6,191 nt of DNA from Planctomycetota bacterium. GTDB taxonomy: Bacteria > Planctomycetota > UBA1135 > UBA2386. Shown piece by piece: positions 1-6,191 of this stretch. Position 1 is the stretch's first letter, and each line of letters opens with the position of its first letter. The notes under the pieces are model-generated. The model made no database searches. It was given only the letters and a program-made list of their open reading frames with translations, and was not told the DNA's origin. The stretch is taken from assembly GCA_020425885.1 (NCBI GenBank), contig JAGQRA010000966.1:1-6191 (forward strand). Direction: 5' to 3'. Position numbers and translations under genes: made by a program.

Positions 1-1
1 T

Positions 2-85
2 CTCTCGCGACGACTGGAGCCTGCTACGCGGCGCTTCGGCGCTTACCGCGACGGGACTCGCACCCGCAAGTTCGACACAGCTTGA
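2..85 (+). CDS. possible 3' end of a convergent gene
   Basis: One plus-strand frame is open from the left border to a TGA at 83-85 and encodes a 27-residue tail ending in RTRKFDTA. The hairpin at 86-102 starts directly after this stop, as expected between two convergent genes. Other frames are also open here, as usual in GC-rich DNA, and nothing in this tail is a recognisable motif. It is recorded only as a candidate; it overlaps, and would argue against, the tRNA-like fold on the other strand. Confidence 0.2.
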   Translation, partial: LSRRLEPATRRFGAYRDGTRTRKFDTA

Positions 86-131
86 CCCCGCTCCGAGCGG
101 GGCCTGGTAATCAGGACACACCATCGCGGCA
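43..131 (-). other. tRNA-like fold with long variable arm (unproven)
   Basis: Read on the minus strand, these 89 bases can be drawn as a cloverleaf. The acceptor stem pairs 131-124 with 51-44 (8 pairs, one G-T). A D-like stem TGGT/ACCA pairs 123-120 with 108-105. The anticodon-like stem CCCCG/CGGGG (102-98 with 90-86) closes a 7-base loop CTCGGAG with T in the position 33 place and CGG as triplet. A variable arm CAAG/CTTG pairs 84-81 with 70-67. The T stem CGGG/CCCG (66-63 with 55-52) closes TGCGAGT. Length suits a class II tRNA, and the 8+4 acceptor/T stem split recalls reported atypical bacterial tRNAs. Against it: no GG in the D loop, G in place of the invariant T at position 55 of the T loop, A rather than T at position 8, no encoded CCA, and a CGG (Pro) triplet that does not suit a long variable arm. 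It could be a decayed tRNA, an unusual one, or chance in GC-rich DNA. Confidence 0.2.
86..102. terminator. GC-rich hairpin between gene ends, possible terminator
   Basis: A perfect 7-bp inverted repeat (CCCCGCT/AGCGGGG) with a 3-base loop lies 51 nt past the kinase stop codon on the minus strand. An adjoining smaller hairpin, CCTG/CAGG, occupies 103-115. Neither strand shows a T-run after the stem, so it is not a classical intrinsic terminator, although such stems without a T-run are common at gene ends in GC-rich genomes. The same bases form the anticodon-like arm of the tRNA-like fold, so the two readings compete. Confidence 0.35.
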
Positions 132-153
132 GCATACGCAATCGCGGCGGTTG

Positions 154-1944
154 TCAGCGCGACGTTCGCGGCCGCGGCAGGCGCAGCCGGAAGCGGGCGC
201 CAGGGTCGGCGGCCTCGAGTTCGAGATCGCCACCGAGATCGCGCGCCAGTCCGCGCGACAGGGCCAGGCCGAGGCCGACTCCCGGCTGTTCGTTGGTCGC
301 GGTCGGCACCGCGCCGCGATCGAACGGCGAGAAGATCCGGCGGGCGAACGCGGCCGGCACGCCCGGCCCGCGATCGCGGATCTCGAAGACGACGTCCGCG
401 TCGTGCAGGTGGACGGCGAGGGTGACGCGACGATCGCCCGCGTCGCGCGCGTACTTGGCGGCGTTGTCGACCAGGTTGAACAGGATCTGACCGACCGCCT
501 CCTCGTCGGTCGTGATCTCCGCGGCGGCCGCGATGGCATCGATCCGCAGCTCGAGCTGCAGCCCGGCGTCGCCGAGCCGCCGCGCCAGCTGCGGCTCCTG
601 CCGCGACAGCAAGTCGGCGAGCCGATGGCGCTCGCGCCGACTCGCGAATCGCCCCTGCTCGAGACGCGACCAGGCCAGCACGTTCTCGACCACGCGCGCC
701 AGTCGGTCCGACTCCTGACGCAGGGTCTCGAGATACTCGTGCCGCGCCTGCGGATCGGTCACGACGTCATCGGCCAGCATCTCGCTGTAGAGCCGGAACG
801 TCGTCAGCGGCGTGCGCAGCTCGTGCGTGACCGCCGAGGCGAAGCGGGCCCGCCGCTCGCCGAAGCCGAGCGCCGCCCGCAGGGTGAAGCCGAGCGCGGC
901 GAGCGCCAGCAGCACGCCGGCCCAGACCACCGGCAGCATCCGCCAGGCGAAGTAGGAATGATCGACGAGGTCGCGGCCGGGATGCGCGATCAGGCGCGCC
1001 GGCACCGACGCGAGCATGGTGCCGCCCTGCTCCGGGGTCGATTCGACGCAGCGCGCGATCTCGACGCGATCGGCCGCGAACAGATCCGTGACCAGCGCGC
1101 CCAGCTCACGCTGCAACGTCGGCCAGTCGATCACCACGCCCTGGATGACCTGGTTGGCCCCGGACACGCGGCGGGTGAAGACCAGCATCGGCTCGGCGCC
1201 GGACAGCCACAGCGGCACCATCGGCCCGATCGTCTCGCGATGCGCCGGATCGCTCGGGACCGGATCGGGCAGGACCGGCTCGGGGAGGGCGTTCAGACGC
1301 AGCTGGCCCTGGTTGGCGGCGTTGGCGACCTGGCGGTTGTCGTAGTCGACGACCTGCCGCTGCTGCATCGGCCCGATGTCGCTGCGCACGAGGTTGCAGC
1401 CGAGCAGCTGCAGCTGCGACTCGGCGACGGCGAGCTCGGCGGAGACCGCGGCGAACTCGAGCCGCTGGCGCACCTGTTCGAGTCGACGGGTCGCGGCCTC
1501 GAACGACGCCCCGTCGCGACCCTCGACCTCGGCCACATCACGCTGGTTGCCGGTCGGCACCTGCGGGCTCGACACGCGACCGTCGGCGCGCAGCTCGAAG
1601 TGCAGCGGGAACAGCTCCGAGCTGAACGACAGCAGCGGCGACGGCACCAGCACCTCGTCCGGTGCGATCCGGCTGAAGCCCCGGGTCCAGGCCGCAGGCG
1701 CCGGCGCGAAGGCCTGGTACTCGCTCGCCGGGCGCATCGATTCGCGGGCGAGGCGCGGCGACAGCCAGCTGTCCATGCGCCACAGCGCGAGCCGCATCTT
1801 CTGCTCGTCGGCGGCGAGTCGTCGCGCCCGCACCTCGTCGCGATCGAGACCGACGATCGCCGACGACAGCCAGACCAGGCTGGCGATCAGCACCAGCGCG
1901 GTGCCGACGAACCAGCTCCAGGCCCGGCGACTGTGGCTCCTCAT
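154..1944 (-). CDS. membrane sensor histidine kinase
   Basis: A 596-residue kinase expected to autophosphorylate on His and pass phosphate to the adjacent regulator. A membrane helix at about 11-32 is followed by an extracytoplasmic region (about 33-335) with no domain I can name; it contains RLALWRMDSWLSPRLARES near its start, a coiled-coil-like stretch at about 148-178 and two Cys (183, 299). The second membrane helix is at about 336-360. No HAMP domain follows: only some 14 residues separate it from the H-box VTHELRTPL (phospho-acceptor His374). The ATPase domain has N-box FNLVDNAAKYA (Asn490, Asn494), G1 DRGPG (523-527), F-box IFSPFDRG (537-544) and G2 GVGLGL (555-560), so it looks active. 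The ATG at 1944-1942 overlaps the regulator's TGA (ATGA), with GAGG at 1952-1949 as a possible ribosome site, indicating translational coupling. The open frame continues upstream to 2778, but that part is a shadow of the regulator gene. Confidence 0.95.
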   Translation of the reverse strand: MRSHSRRAWSWFVGTALVLIASLVWLSSAIVGLDRDEVRARRLAADEQKMRLALWRMDSWLSPRLARESMRPASEYQAFAPAPAAWTRGFSRIAPDEVLVPSPLLSFSSELFPLHFELRADGRVSSPQVPTGNQRDVAEVEGRDGASFEAATRRLEQVRQRLEFAAVSAELAVAESQLQLLGCNLVRSDIGPMQQRQVVDYDNRQVANAANQGQLRLNALPEPVLPDPVPSDPAHRETIGPMVPLWLSGAEPMLVFTRRVSGANQVIQGVVIDWPTLQRELGALVTDLFAADRVEIARCVESTPEQGGTMLASVPARLIAHPGRDLVDHSYFAWRMLPVVWAGVLLALAALGFTLRAALGFGERRARFASAVTHELRTPLTTFRLYSEMLADDVVTDPQARHEYLETLRQESDRLARVVENVLAWSRLEQGRFASRRERHRLADLLSRQEPQLARRLGDAGLQLELRIDAIAAAAEITTDEEAVGQILFNLVDNAAKYARDAGDRRVTLAVHLHDADVVFEIRDRGPGVPAAFARRIFSPFDRGAVPTATNEQPGVGLGLALSRGLARDLGGDLELEAADPGARFRLRLPRPRTSR

Positions 1945-2648
1945 GCGCCCTCGCCTGCGGCCAGCATGTAGCCCTTGCCGCGGACCGTGATCAGGACCTC
2001 GGGACGATCGACCGCGTCCGCCAGCTTCTCGCGCAGCTTGACGACGTGCATGTCGATCGTGCGCGTCGTCAGATCGCCGGAGGCCAGCCCCCACACGCGC
2101 TGCAGGATCTCGGCGCGCGAGATCGCGCGACCGCGGTTGCGAACCAGGTACTGCAACAGCTCGGACTCGCGTTCGGAGAGCTGCACCCGGGTGCCGTTGC
2201 CGTGATCGACCTCGCGCCGTTCGAAGTCGACCGCGCGGCCGGCCAGCACGACGCGGCGGACATCGGTCGGTCGTTCGGCGCTGCGCCGCAGCACCGCCTC
2301 GACGCGGGCCAGCAGCTCGCGGCTCGAGAACGGCTTGACCGCGTGGGCGGCGGCGCCGATCGCGAGACGGTGCACGCGGTCGGCCTCCGCGCCGCGCGCC
2401 GTCACCAGGATCACCGGCAGCTGCGGCCGCGTCCGCCGGATCTCGGCGAGGATCGAGAAGCCGTCGCGCTTGGGCAGCACGATGTCGAGGATGGCCAGGT
2501 CGAGCCGCGCCGACAGCGCCGTGGCGAGCCCTTCCTCGCCATCGGCACAGGCGATCAGCTCGTAGCCGCCATGACGCAACGCGTCGGCGAGACCGCGTCG
2601 GATCGCCGCGTCGTCCTCGACGACGAGTACCACCTTGTTCGCTACCAC
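1941..2648 (-). CDS. OmpR/PhoB-family response regulator
   Basis: A 235-residue cytoplasmic transcription regulator. The receiver domain (about 5-122) has the acidic pocket Glu11-Asp12-Asp13, phospho-acceptor Asp55 in LAILDIVLP, Thr83 and Lys105 in VKPFS. The winged-helix DNA-binding domain (about 133-231) has a recognition helix in TTRTIDMHVVKLREKL and a wing VRGKGYML. Oddly, the usual GADDY before the Lys reads GAAAH, replacing the acidic pair and the aromatic switch residue. The start is GTG (2648-2646): the only in-frame codons between it and the upstream gene's TGA are GTT-ACG-CTG-GGT-CGC, so there is no earlier ATG, GTG or TTG; the ribosome site is weak. It lies 15 nt after the vWA-P460 gene and in the same reading frame. 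Its TGA overlaps the ATG of the kinase gene, its evident partner. Targets are unknown; autoregulation of the operon is possible but no operator is visible. Confidence 0.96.
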   Translation of the reverse strand: MVANKVVLVVEDDAAIRRGLADALRHGGYELIACADGEEGLATALSARLDLAILDIVLPKRDGFSILAEIRRTRPQLPVILVTARGAEADRVHRLAIGAAAHAVKPFSSRELLARVEAVLRRSAERPTDVRRVVLAGRAVDFERREVDHGNGTRVQLSERESELLQYLVRNRGRAISRAEILQRVWGLASGDLTTRTIDMHVVKLREKLADAVDRPEVLITVRGKGYMLAAGEGA

Positions 2649-2663
2649 GCGACCCAGCGTAAC

Positions 2664-4421
2664 TCAGCGCAACCCGAAGCGGCGGTCTTCGTCGGCGTCG
2701 CGGTGACAACGGATGCAGGAGGCGACCTTGCCGGCCGCGGTCACCTTGCCCTTCGCGTCGATCGTGCCGTAGATCCAACCCTGATCGGTGTCCGGTGTAT
2801 CGGCCGCCAGCTTGTGCATCACGAACAGACCGTGGTAGTCGCCGGCGTGATAGACCTTGTCACCTTGCTTGGCCTCGGGAGTCAGCGGGTAGCGCGCGCT
2901 GGCCGCCGTTCGCCCGGTCGCGTGCCCGTCGTTGGCCGCCCAGGCCTCCTTGACCAGCGTCTGCCCGACCGCGGCGGGCGCGCCGGCGGTGACGTACTGG
3001 CCTTCCTTCGCATCGCTGGCGTAGAGCAGGTAGAGCTTGCGAGCGTGCGCGGACTCGACCTCGGCCTCGCTGATGCGCGCCTGCGGCGGCGGCATCCAGC
3101 AGGCGGTCGGCGCGACCTGCATCTGAGGAGTGACGCACGGGAACTTCGCGTAGCCCGCGGCCGCCTTGCCGATGACCTCGACGAACTTCGGGTCGAGCAC
3201 GCCCTTCTGCTCGGGAGCCGGCTCGGTCGGCACCACGACCGGCGCGGCGCGTTGGAACCCGCGCGCCTCGGCCTGCTGCCGCACCGCCTCGAGCACCGCG
3301 TTCTCGAACAGGCCGGTCCGGGCCATCTCCTGCTGCTTCTGCTGCACGAAGGCGTCGCGCTTCTTGCCGATCTCCCGGATCTCGGCGCTGATGCCATCAC
3401 GCTTCTGCCTCTGCTCGGCGACGTGGGCCTTGATGCCCTCGAGGTCGAGCGTGCGCAGCTCCTCGGCGAGATCTTCCTTCTTCACCGTTGTCCAGGCGAA
3501 CTTCGGATCCTTGCTGGCATCGACGAGATCCCAGTGGCCGTTGAAGTACAGCCCGCTGCCCTTGGTCTGGCAGCGTTGGGCCACGGCCGCGCTGTTGAGC
3601 GAGGCGGCGTTGCCGTCCTGGCGCAGCTGGTTGGCGACGAAGCCCGCGGCGGCATCGCCATAGGGCACGTAGGTGGTGTTGATCGCCGCGCTCAGGCCCT
3701 GCAGCTGCTCGTCGAACGGCGTCGTGATCACCACCGCCTGGTTGTGATCGATGGCCGCGAACTGGCCATCGGCGAACTTCGCCACGTCGCGCCACGCCGG
3801 CGCCAGGTCGTCGGCCTGATTGCCGCAGTAGATCGAGTTGACGACGATGCCCCTGGCGATCGCGGCCCGGCAGGCGGCCTCGCTGGTCACCTCCGGATCC
3901 TGGGTCGCGGCCTCGTTGCCGGCGACGAACAGCAGCTTGAGAGCGCCGCTGTCGGTGCTCCAATCGAGCTGCTCGGTCGCCGCCTTGACCACGCGCGCGA
4001 CGTATTCCTCGCCACCGGTGGTCGAGAGGGCGAACAGCTTCTCGGAGACGAGGTCGAGATCGTGGGTGAACTCGACTTCGACCTTGACCCAGCCGACCTC
4101 CTGGTCGTGGGCGCTGCAGCCGTAGGTCAGCAGGGCGACGCGCAGCCGCGGCTCGGGCTTCAGCGTCGCCATCTCGTTGACGACCGCCCAGAGGTTCTGG
4201 CGGGCGGCGTCGATCAGCCCCTTCATGCTGCCGCTGATGTCCAGGCACAGCACGAGGTCGATGTCGCGCGAGCCTTTGATCGGCGTCGGGGCCGTCGGCG
4301 ACAGCGTCTGCTCGGCCGCCTTCTGCAGCGGCGCCTGCACCGGCAAGGGGAGCGGCGCGGGTTGCTGCGCCGCGAGGGTGCTCGCCAAGGCGAGCGAGGT
4401 GTAGGTCGTGAAACGGATCAT
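2664..4421 (-). CDS. exported vWA protein with C-terminal cytochrome P460-like haem domain
   Basis: A 585-residue protein. The first 19 or so residues form a short signal peptide (hydrophobic TYTSLALASTLAA, then Gln-Gln), so it should act outside the cytoplasmic membrane. A vWA domain spans about 53-245: the MIDAS motif DISGS gives Asp61, Ser63 and Ser65, STTGGEEY (133-140) supplies the Thr region, and the usual third Asp site reads FVAGNE (165-170). Residues about 315-365 are charged and probably helical or coiled-coil. From about 455 the sequence resembles the cytochrome P460 family: ARKLYLLYASD, GQTLVKEAW (486-494), DYHGLFVMHKL and QGWIYGTI, ending in a c-type haem motif CIRCH (Cys569, Cys572, His573) 12 residues from the C-terminus. 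Classical P460 proteins bind a haem cross-linked to Lys and oxidise hydroxylamine or bind NO; whether this one has any such activity is unknown. The start is set by a strong Shine-Dalgarno site. The vWA assignment is certain, the P460 one likely. Confidence 0.92.
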   Translation of the reverse strand: MIRFTTYTSLALASTLAAQQPAPLPLPVQAPLQKAAEQTLSPTAPTPIKGSRDIDLVLCLDISGSMKGLIDAARQNLWAVVNEMATLKPEPRLRVALLTYGCSAHDQEVGWVKVEVEFTHDLDLVSEKLFALSTTGGEEYVARVVKAATEQLDWSTDSGALKLLFVAGNEAATQDPEVTSEAACRAAIARGIVVNSIYCGNQADDLAPAWRDVAKFADGQFAAIDHNQAVVITTPFDEQLQGLSAAINTTYVPYGDAAAGFVANQLRQDGNAASLNSAAVAQRCQTKGSGLYFNGHWDLVDASKDPKFAWTTVKKEDLAEELRTLDLEGIKAHVAEQRQKRDGISAEIREIGKKRDAFVQQKQQEMARTGLFENAVLEAVRQQAEARGFQRAAPVVVPTEPAPEQKGVLDPKFVEVIGKAAAGYAKFPCVTPQMQVAPTACWMPPPQARISEAEVESAHARKLYLLYASDAKEGQYVTAGAPAAVGQTLVKEAWAANDGHATGRTAASARYPLTPEAKQGDKVYHAGDYHGLFVMHKLAADTPDTDQGWIYGTIDAKGKVTAAGKVASCIRCHRDADEDRRFGLR

Positions 4422-4428
4422 CTTGATG

Positions 4429-4433
4429 CTCCT
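4429..4433 (-). promoter_or_regulatory. Shine-Dalgarno site of the vWA-P460 gene
   Basis: On the minus strand AGGAG lies 7 nt upstream of the ATG at 4421-4419. This is the clearest ribosome binding site in the window and fixes the start of the vWA-P460 gene. The 43-nt gap from the preceding stop (4464-4422) shows no convincing promoter or terminator hairpin, which supports co-transcription with the VIT/vWA gene. Confidence 0.75.
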
Positions 4434-4464
4434 GTGAAGGAAGTGGAATGCGGGAATGAACGGG

Positions 4465-6191
4465 TCAGCGCGGCGACGTGATCAGCACGTTGCGCCCCTG
4501 GACCTGCAGCAGCACCTCGCCCTGCAGCGACAGCACCGCGGTGCGGCCTTCGCCCTCGAGGCGATCTCTGAGTTCGACATAGCGCGGCGAGCCGAACGTC
4601 ACGGTCTCGTCGGGTTCGACCCGCTTGCCGAGCACGCTGCGCGAGTCGATCCAGCGATCGCCGCGGCGATAGAAAGCGCAGTCGCGGACCTGCTGCACGG
4701 CCGCCGTCTGCACGACGTTGAAGTTCTGGTCGAGGTAGCCATTGAAGTAGTTCGACCGCAGCTGCCCCTTCTGCGCCCATAGATTGGCGCCCTGGTTGAC
4801 GGCGCCGGCACCGCTGCGGGTATCTACCGCGCGGCCCTGCAGCACGGTCTGGCACGACGTCACCAGCGACTTCCAGTCGCCGAGATCACTGCCCTCGGTG
4901 GCGAGGAACGAGGTGTACTCGCTGAGCACGCCGAAGCGCGTCGACAGCCGCAGGATCTCGTCGCGCAGCTCGCGCAGCCGCGGGTCGGTGAACGGATCGG
5001 GCCGCCCGGCGCCGAGCGGCGCGCCGAGGTCGCCACCCCGCTGCCGCAGCTCGTCGACCAGGAACGCGATCTGACGACTCGCCCACAGCCGCGGCACGAA
5101 CGCGTGGCGGGTCGATGCCGTCCGCACCGGCAGCGTGAACATGAAGCTGCGTTCGCCGCCGGGGCCCTGGCCCGTGAGTCGGAAGCGGAGATCGTCCTCG
5201 CCGCGGTACTGGCCGAGCACGACCAGCTGATCGCCGGCGAACAGGTCCGGCAGGCGGATCGGCAGCACCTCGGCGAGGCGCGCGATCGTCGCGCCCTGGG
5301 CGTCGACCGCGCTCAGCCCCGGGCCGCCGAGCACCGGCTCACCCAGCCGCGAGAACAACCCGGCGACGCGGGTCTCGACGTCCTCGTCGGGCAACACATA
5401 GGTGGTCACGGCGCGCGTCACCTCGGCGATGTGATCGAGCAGCGGCGCGTTGACGTCGTTGCCGACCCCGAAGCAGAACACCCGCCGCTGGTGCGGGTTG
5501 CCGTCGGCGATGAGCTTGTGCAGATCGGTCTCGCGGGTCGGCCCGACGGTCGGGATGCCGTCGGTCAGGAACAGCACCAACGGCAGACTCCCGGGCAACG
5601 CGGGCGCGCGCAACGCCTCGAGCAGGGCATCGTGCAGGTTGGTGCCGCCGTGCGGGCGCAGCTCGTCGAGCCAACGTCGGGCCCGCTGCATCGCCGCCGC
5701 GTCCTTGGCGACCGGCTGCGGGAAGCAGGTGCCGACCGAGTTGCCGTAGTCGATCAGCTGCAGGCCTTCGCCAAAGGCCAGGCCTTCGATCACCTGCAGG
5801 GCGGCGGCCTTCGCCTGCTCGAGCTTGCGACCGGCCATACTGCCCGACCGGTCGAGCGCGATCGTGACCTCGCGGCGCAGGGTGCTCGCCTGTTCGGCCT
5901 TCGGCGCCCCCGTCAGCAGCAGGAAGTAGCCACCGCCGATCGTCGGGTCGGGATAGGCGAACAACGACGCCGAAGGTCGCGTCGGATCCTCGCTGGTGAC
6001 GAAGCCGAGCCGGAACGACCCAGGCTCGCGACGGCTGGCCTCGGCGACGCGCACGACGCGTTCGCCGGGCGAGACCGTGCGTTCGACCAGTTCGTTCCTC
6101 GGCGAATAGACGAGCCGGATCTCGTGCGGGCTGCGGATCGCGACCGAGATCGACCACGGTACGTCGCTCGTCAGCATCTCGCTGCGCGGCA
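4465..6191 (-). CDS. VIT/vWA domain protein, 5' end outside window
   Basis: The gene is cut by the right edge. The frame is open to the border, reading Pro-Arg-Ser-Glu before the first visible Met (codon 6177-6175), so that Met is probably internal. Numbered from it, residues 1-100 match the linker that follows a VIT (vault/inter-alpha-trypsin) domain in such proteins, including SLFAYPDP and GGGYFLLL. A vWA domain follows at about 103-275 with a complete MIDAS metal site: DRSGS (Asp109, Ser111, Ser113), Thr179 in GGTN, and Asp206 in FLTDG. The segment FGVLSEYTSFLA (415-426) and a C-terminal block (about 498-570) with FYRRGDRWIDS are typical of this architecture. No C-terminal membrane anchor or sorting signal is seen. 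The missing part should hold the VIT domain and perhaps a signal peptide. Family members are thought to mediate protein-protein contacts, often at the envelope; the partner is unknown. The gene ends 43 nt before the next vWA gene. Confidence 0.93.
   Translation of the reverse strand, partial: PRSEMLTSDVPWSISVAIRSPHEIRLVYSPRNELVERTVSPGERVVRVAEASRREPGSFRLGFVTSEDPTRPSASLFAYPDPTIGGGYFLLLTGAPKAEQASTLRREVTIALDRSGSMAGRKLEQAKAAALQVIEGLAFGEGLQLIDYGNSVGTCFPQPVAKDAAAMQRARRWLDELRPHGGTNLHDALLEALRAPALPGSLPLVLFLTDGIPTVGPTRETDLHKLIADGNPHQRRVFCFGVGNDVNAPLLDHIAEVTRAVTTYVLPDEDVETRVAGLFSRLGEPVLGGPGLSAVDAQGATIARLAEVLPIRLPDLFAGDQLVVLGQYRGEDDLRFRLTGQGPGGERSFMFTLPVRTASTRHAFVPRLWASRQIAFLVDELRQRGGDLGAPLGAGRPDPFTDPRLRELRDEILRLSTRFGVLSEYTSFLATEGSDLGDWKSLVTSCQTVLQGRAVDTRSGAGAVNQGANLWAQKGQLRSNYFNGYLDQNFNVVQTAAVQQVRDCAFYRRGDRWIDSRSVLGKRVEPDETVTFGSPRYVELRDRLEGEGRTAVLSLQGEVLLQVQGRNVLITSPR

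Noticed and set aside
27..50. Small stem GCGC-TTCG-GCGC near the left edge as a separate terminator
   Set aside because: The 4-bp core with a tetraloop is common in GC-rich DNA, has no T-run, and lies inside the possible convergent frame; not enough to call.
82..1971. Plus-strand open frame of 629 codons opposite the kinase gene
   Set aside because: The translation is Arg/Gln/Leu-rich with no family features, and it lies antisense to a kinase with all catalytic boxes. Long antisense frames are a normal by-product of GC-rich codon use.
1945..2778. Upstream extension of the kinase frame (start at 2778)
   Set aside because: This part overlaps the regulator gene in another frame, is Arg-rich and featureless, and is unnecessary because an ATG overlaps the regulator stop directly before a membrane helix.
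2046..4481. Plus-strand open frame of 811 codons opposite the regulator and vWA-P460 genes
   Set aside because: Low-complexity Arg/Leu/Gly/Asp-rich translation spanning two well-supported minus-strand genes; no domain, start signal or ribosome site supports it.
4456..4782. Plus-strand frame of 108 codons near the end of the VIT/vWA gene
   Set aside because: Antisense to the conserved C-terminal block of the VIT/vWA protein and without any recognisable motif.
5758..5790. Short direct repeat around AGGCCTTCG in the VIT/vWA gene
   Set aside because: The two copies encode ordinary residues of the vWA domain (QVIEGLAFGEGL); too short and within coding sequence to be a meaningful repeat.
1..6191. 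CRISPR arrays, insertion sequences, attachment sites
   Set aside because: No regularly spaced repeats, transposase-like protein or terminal inverted repeats were seen in either strand.

Overview
The window is very GC-rich, protein-coding DNA, and every confident gene lies on the minus strand, so transcription runs from right to left. In order of transcription it holds: (1) the 3' part of a VIT/von Willebrand A (vWA) domain protein gene, cut by the right edge (4465-6191); (2) a gene for an exported vWA protein whose C-terminus is a cytochrome P460-like haem domain (2664-4421); (3) an OmpR/PhoB-type response regulator starting at GTG (1941-2648); (4) its partner, a membrane histidine kinase with a periplasmic region of about 300 residues (154-1944). 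The gaps are 43 nt, 15 nt and an ATGA stop/start overlap. No space remains for a conventional promoter ahead of the regulator, so the four genes look like one operon, or the downstream part of one.

The organism is most likely a high-GC member of the Planctomycetota. This rests on remembered family resemblance: a kinase whose sensor starts with an 'LALWRMDS' stretch, a regulator ending in 'TVRGKGYML', VIT-vWA proteins and P460-like domains are all common there. A delta-proteobacterial or Myxococcota origin cannot be excluded from sequence alone.

Functionally, the cluster links two metal-ion-dependent adhesion-type vWA proteins, one of them carrying a covalent haem site, with a two-component system. 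The kinase has a large extracytoplasmic sensor and no HAMP domain between its second membrane helix and the H-box. The regulator keeps its phosphorylation residues but has lost the usual Ala-Asp-Asp-Tyr stretch before the conserved Lys. A reasonable inference is an envelope- or redox-linked sensing unit; no substrate or signal can be named.

The last 153 bases at the left contain no certain gene. They hold a perfect 7-bp GC hairpin, a fold on the minus strand resembling a long-variable-arm tRNA but lacking several invariant bases, and a plus-strand reading frame that could be the end of a convergent gene. These readings partly exclude one another.
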